This document shows, piece after piece, positions 61,034-64,000 of a stretch of DNA of 64,000 bases. The notes below the pieces were generated by a model that did no database searches, was not told the origin of the DNA, and was given only the letters and a program-made list of their open reading frames with translations. Each line of letters begins with the position of its first letter. Within the stretch, counting starts at the first letter, position 1. The position numbers were made by a program, and so were the translations under genes. The DNA comes from Bacillus sp. 1NLA3E. Its GTDB lineage: Bacteria > Bacillota > Bacilli > Bacillales > Cytobacillaceae. The stretch covers positions 4,126,001 to 4,190,000 of the forward strand of contig NC_021171.1 of the NCBI RefSeq assembly GCF_000242895.2, read 5' to 3'.

Positions 61034-63013
61034 TCATCCTTCCGCTTTCAACTCAAATATTAGATCACGAAGCTCGGTCGCCCGCTCGAAATTGAGGTTC
61101 TTGGCTTCTTCTTTCATTTCTTTTTCCATTGTGGCAATTAGCTTTTCTCTTTCTTTTTTGTTCAGCTTGCCAAACGCTGTTGCAGGTTTGTATTCCTCTG
61201 GATTTTCGGCAGCATAGGTCGCACGAATGCCTTCCCGAATCTCCTTTTGAATAGTCATTGGCGTAATTCCATGCACTCTGTTGTACTCTTCTTGGACTTG
61301 TCGACGTCGTTTTGTTTCGCTAATTGCAAGCTCCATCGAATTGGTAATCCGATTTGCGTACATAATGACATGGCCGTTTGAATTCCGGGCTGCTCGACCC
61401 ATTGTTTGGATTAAAGATCGTTCGGAGCGGAGGAATCCTTCTTTATCTGCATCAAGAATCGTGACTAAAGAAACTTCAGGGATATCAAGACCTTCTCTGA
61501 GCAAGTTAATACCAACAAGAACATCATATTTTCCAAGCCGGAGTTCTCTGATAATCTCGATTCTATCAAGCGTTTTTACTTCAGAATGAAGGTACTGAAC
61601 CTTAATGCCGATTTCCTTCAAATAATCGGTTAAGTCCTCTGACATTTTCTTCGTTAAAGTTGTGACCAACACCCGTTCATTCCGGGCAATCCGATCATTA
61701 ATTTCGCCAATCATATCATCAATTTGCCCTTCGATTGGTCGGACATCAATCGTTGGATCAAGCAGACCAGTAGGACGGATAATTTGTTCGACCATCACTG
61801 GGGTATGTTCAAGCTCATATGGCCCAGGAGTGGCTGATACAAAGACACTTTGTTTGATATGTCCTTCGAATTCGTCGAAGGTTAACGGGCGGTTGTCGAG
61901 TGCTGACGGCAAACGGAAGCCATGATCTACTAGCACTTGTTTTCTGGCTTTGTCACCATTAAACATCCCACGAACTTGCGGCAAGGTCACATGCGACTCA
62001 TCGATAACAAGCAGGAAATCCTTTGGAAAATAATCAATCAAGGTATACGGAGTAGATCCGGGCGGACGAAGCGTTAAATGGCGTGAATAGTTTTCGATTC
62101 CGGAACAGAACCCCATTTCCTGCATCATTTCCAAATCATACCGAGTCCTTTGTTCAAGGCGCTGTGCTTCAAGGAGTTTGTCATTGGCACGAAGCTCCTT
62201 TAGTCGTGCTTCGAGCTCTTGTTCAATATTTTGAATGGCTACGCGTAGCTTTTCCTCACGGGTTACGAAGTGGGAAGCTGGAAAAATGGCAACATGATCC
62301 CGTTCAGCCATTATTTCTCCTGTTAAGGCATTTACCTCACGTATTCGGTCAATTTCATCGCCAAAGAATTCAATGCGGATGCAATGTTCATCTCGAGATG
62401 CTGGGAAAATTTCTACTACATCCCCTCTAACGCGAAAGGTTCCCCGTTGGAAATCGATGTCATTCCGGCTGTATTGGATATCAACTAGCCTACGTAGCAG
62501 TTGGTTCCGCTCCATTTCCATTCCTGTCCGGAGGGACACGACTAAATCACGATACTCCTCTGGTGATCCTAAGCCATATATACAGGAAACGCTAGCGATG
62601 ATAATGACATCCTGCCGTTCGAATAAGGACGAAGTCGCTGAATGTCGTAATTTATCAATCTCTTCGTTGATGCTAGAATCTTTCTCTATAAATGTATCAG
62701 TCGAAGGAACATAGGCTTCTGGTTGAAAGTAATCATAATAACTAACAAAATATTCAACCGCATTATTCGGAAAGAATTCTTTAAACTCACTATATAACTG
62801 ACCCGCTAATGTTTTGTTATGAGCAATAATCAAGGTTGGTTTATTAATCTCTTTGATGACATTAGAAATCGTGAAAGTCTTCCCTGTCCCGGTTGCTCCT
62901 AGTAGGGTTTGATATCGTTTCCCTTGGCGTATCCCTTCAACAATTTGGCGGATAGCCTCCGGTTGATCCCCTTGTGGTGAGTATTTTGAAACTAATTCAA
63001 ACTGGTCCATCAC
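61034..63013 (-). CDS. uvrB: excinuclease ABC subunit B
   Basis: 659 residues. Helicase-like: Walker [11 protein letters not shown], beta-hairpin region [24 protein letters not shown] box, motif VI ([12 protein letters not shown]) and the C-terminal UVR domain ([18 protein letters not shown]). It verifies damage and recruits UvrC. AAAGGAGG lies before GTG 63013 (6 nt) and the next codon ATG (9 nt); either may start. A LexA-like box lies 139 nt upstream. Confidence 0.97.
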   Translation of the reverse strand: MMDQFELVSKYSPQGDQPEAIRQIVEGIRQGKRYQTLLGATGTGKTFTISNVIKEINKPTLIIAHNKTLAGQLYSEFKEFFPNNAVEYFVSYYDYFQPEAYVPSTDTFIEKDSSINEEIDKLRHSATSSLFERQDVIIIASVSCIYGLGSPEEYRDLVVSLRTGMEMERNQLLRRLVDIQYSRNDIDFQRGTFRVRGDVVEIFPASRDEHCIRIEFFGDEIDRIREVNALTGEIMAERDHVAIFPASHFVTREEKLRVAIQNIEQELEARLKELRANDKLLEAQRLEQRTRYDLEMMQEMGFCSGIENYSRHLTLRPPGSTPYTLIDYFPKDFLLVIDESHVTLPQVRGMFNGDKARKQVLVDHGFRLPSALDNRPLTFDEFEGHIKQSVFVSATPGPYELEHTPVMVEQIIRPTGLLDPTIDVRPIEGQIDDMIGEINDRIARNERVLVTTLTKKMSEDLTDYLKEIGIKVQYLHSEVKTLDRIEIIRELRLGKYDVLVGINLLREGLDIPEVSLVTILDADKEGFLRSERSLIQTMGRAARNSNGHVIMYANRITNSMELAISETKRRRQVQEEYNRVHGITPMTIQKEIREGIRATYAAENPEEYKPATAFGKLNKKEREKLIATMEKEMKEEAKNLNFERATELRDLIFELKAEG

Positions 63014-63151
63014 CTTAGACCTCCTTTTTGAAAAATAGCCCTGAATAATCGTATATAAATCAGCATTTTTTGACGCTGATATGTCAATTGTGATTACTAA
63101 TCTTCTATATTACATTCTACCACAAACGAGGGAAAACAAACCAACAATAAG

Positions 63152-63165
63152 CGAACAAATATTCG
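63152..63165. promoter_or_regulatory. LexA (DinR) box upstream of uvrB
   Basis: CGAAC-AAAT-ATTCG, one base off the Bacillus LexA consensus CGAAC-N4-GTTCG. SOS control of uvrB is known in B. subtilis. The interval 63014-63381 also holds a repeat array and the csbA terminator but no credible gene. Confidence 0.65.
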
Positions 63166-63226
63166 CTGATGATTGGTTGAATATGGAATTTATTGCCCGA
63201 TATTGGTGTTTTGAGATAGGCATTTA

Positions 63227-63289
63227 GAATTTGTCGGCCGTTTTTCGGATTTTGTCGGCCGTTTTTCAGAATTTTATCGGCCGAAAACC
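63227..63289 (-). repeat. 21-bp-period intergenic array, locus 3
   Basis: Three units at 63227, 63248 and 63269, exactly 21 bp apart, core TTTGTCGGCCGTTTTTC (minus strand GAAAAACGGCCGACAAA); the third unit is partly inverted in its second half. It lies beyond the csbA terminator, upstream of the uvrB promoter region. Confidence 0.75.
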
Positions 63290-63326
63290 AAAAAATCCCA
63301 TATACAACAAATTCCCTTTTAACCGT

Positions 63327-63352
63327 AAAAACCACAACTCCATAAGCTGTGG
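63327..63352 (-). terminator. terminator of csbA
   Basis: Minus strand CCACAGCT-N5-AGTTGTGG (one mismatch) then TTTTTAC, 30 nt after the csbA stop. Confidence 0.65.
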
Positions 63353-63381
63353 CGAGTCTTTTCTATTCAATGGTTTCGTTG

Positions 63382-63615
63382 TTACGCTTTTTTTCGGGTT
63401 TTTTCGATCATTGCAGTGCTGTACCAAAACCCTACAGTCAGCGAAAAGGCGTCAACAATAATTAACCACCATGTATTCGTGTACCCTTTATAAACAGACG
63501 CAGCAATAAGCGCAACCGTTAACACTAACCCAATGATATGGCTATAGGTTACGCGGGCAAACAAAACAACCACCATGCCCGGAAGCAAAAGAGCAGACAA
63601 AAACTTGAGTACCAT
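63382..63615 (-). CDS. csbA: CsbA family protein
   Basis: 77-residue membrane protein (MVLKFLSALLLPGMVVVLFA at the start) with two to three helices and a basic C-terminus (EKTRKKA). Orthologue of B. subtilis CsbA, encoded just before uvrBA there too and controlled by sigma-B. AAGGAAGG precedes the ATG. A complete sigma-B promoter was not found by eye. Function unknown. Confidence 0.92.
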   Translation of the reverse strand: MVLKFLSALLLPGMVVVLFARVTYSHIIGLVLTVALIAASVYKGYTNTWWLIIVDAFSLTVGFWYSTAMIEKTRKKA

Positions 63616-63882
63616 TGCAACACCTTCCTTCTAAGTAAAATGATGATGTCCGAACATCTTATTAATTAATAGAATAACCTCTAAGCATGTTATTTGCAAA
63701 GCTTAAACGTCAATTCATAGTTTTCTTATATGATTTATAAAATTAGTATTGAATTTTATGAAATATCCCTATATAATTAAAATTAACAAATATTGAAAAA
63801 ACTAACTAAAGTTCACTAATAGACGGTATATATTTTTTATCGCTTCCACCCTACATCTGGAAGCAGAAAGAGGGGCAGAAAA

Positions 63883-64000
63883 ATGAATGAGGTAAAAAGT
63901 AAAGTGATTGCTGGCGCTGAACCATTTTTATTTATAGGAAATGGGGTAGGAATCCTCCTGTCCCATGGATTTCTCGGAACACCCCAAAGTGTCCGTGAGC
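63883..64000 (+). CDS. alpha/beta hydrolase, N-terminal part (cut by window edge)
   Basis: 39 codons visible. It reads MNEVKSKVIAGAEPFLFIGN then GVGILLSHGFLGTPQSVRE; the LLSHGFLGTP oxyanion segment resembles esterases and lysophospholipases of the YvaK type. AAAGAGGGG lies upstream of the ATG. It is divergent from csbA. The preceding 267-bp gap shows a GATGT-CCGA-ACATC dyad (near 63645) and a CTTCC/GGAAG hairpin but no clear promoter. Confidence 0.75.
   Translation, partial: MNEVKSKVIAGAEPFLFIGNGVGILLSHGFLGTPQSVRE

Noticed and set aside
63117-63335. Minus-strand 72-codon frame between csbA and uvrB
   Set aside because: It is composed of the 21-bp array and the csbA terminator; composition and signals do not support a gene.

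Overview
The window looks like the chromosome of a spore-forming member of the Bacillaceae (Bacillus/Neobacillus type). Gene order, AT-rich codon use, AAGGAGG-type ribosome binding sites and many orthologues match the Bacillus subtilis core: ssrA-smpB-rnr-est-secG, cggR-gapA-pgk-tpiA-gpmI-eno, clpP, crh-whiA-yvcK-rapZ-yvcI, trxB, hisZGDBHAFI, lgt-hprK-ppaX-yvoF, yvlABCD and csbA-uvrB-uvrA. Nearly all of this core block (about 20-63.6 kb) is on the minus strand. The left 20 kb is accessory and mosaic.

Accessory left part. (1) At 1-7.5 kb a minus-strand cluster encodes a Tat-exported DMSO-reductase-type molybdoenzyme (catalytic, FeS and membrane-anchor subunits), a multi-cluster ferredoxin-like protein, two TatA proteins, MoeA and the start of MoaA: an anaerobic respiratory enzyme packaged with its own cofactor and export genes. 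(2) At 8.2-15.2 kb a YheO/DauR-type regulator faces an operon encoding RidA, a trans-sulfuration PLP enzyme, a D-cysteine desulfhydrase-like enzyme, a PatB/MalY C-S lyase, a LysP-like permease and a thioredoxin-like protein. This is a coherent sulfur (perhaps D-) amino acid catabolic locus. (3) At 15.2-20 kb there is decay: an HxlR regulator, a frameshifted DUF3231 gene, a membrane-protein fragment, and a small gene split by a MITE-like repeat that is itself split by an IS110-family element.

Core part. tmRNA, SmpB and RNase R serve ribosome rescue. CggR, with a clear operator, controls the glycolytic genes. HprK, PpaX and Crh belong to carbon-catabolite control. The complete his operon uses the short HisG plus HisZ. 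YvlABCD carries a textbook sigma-W promoter, clpP a CtsR box over its promoter, and uvrBA a LexA-like box.

Repeats are the least explained layer. There are five copies of a GC-rich palindromic element (17.9, 27.6, 35.7, 36.6 and 48.3 kb), two of them inside the glycolytic and his operons. Three intergenic arrays have a period of about 21 bp (26.1, 44.75 and 63.23 kb), each just past the terminator of a leftward gene. There is one array with a period of about 25 bp (36.3 kb), one structured ~145-bp repeat (37.9 kb) and one REP-like hairpin (51.8 kb). All coordinates and motifs were read by eye; no database search was run.
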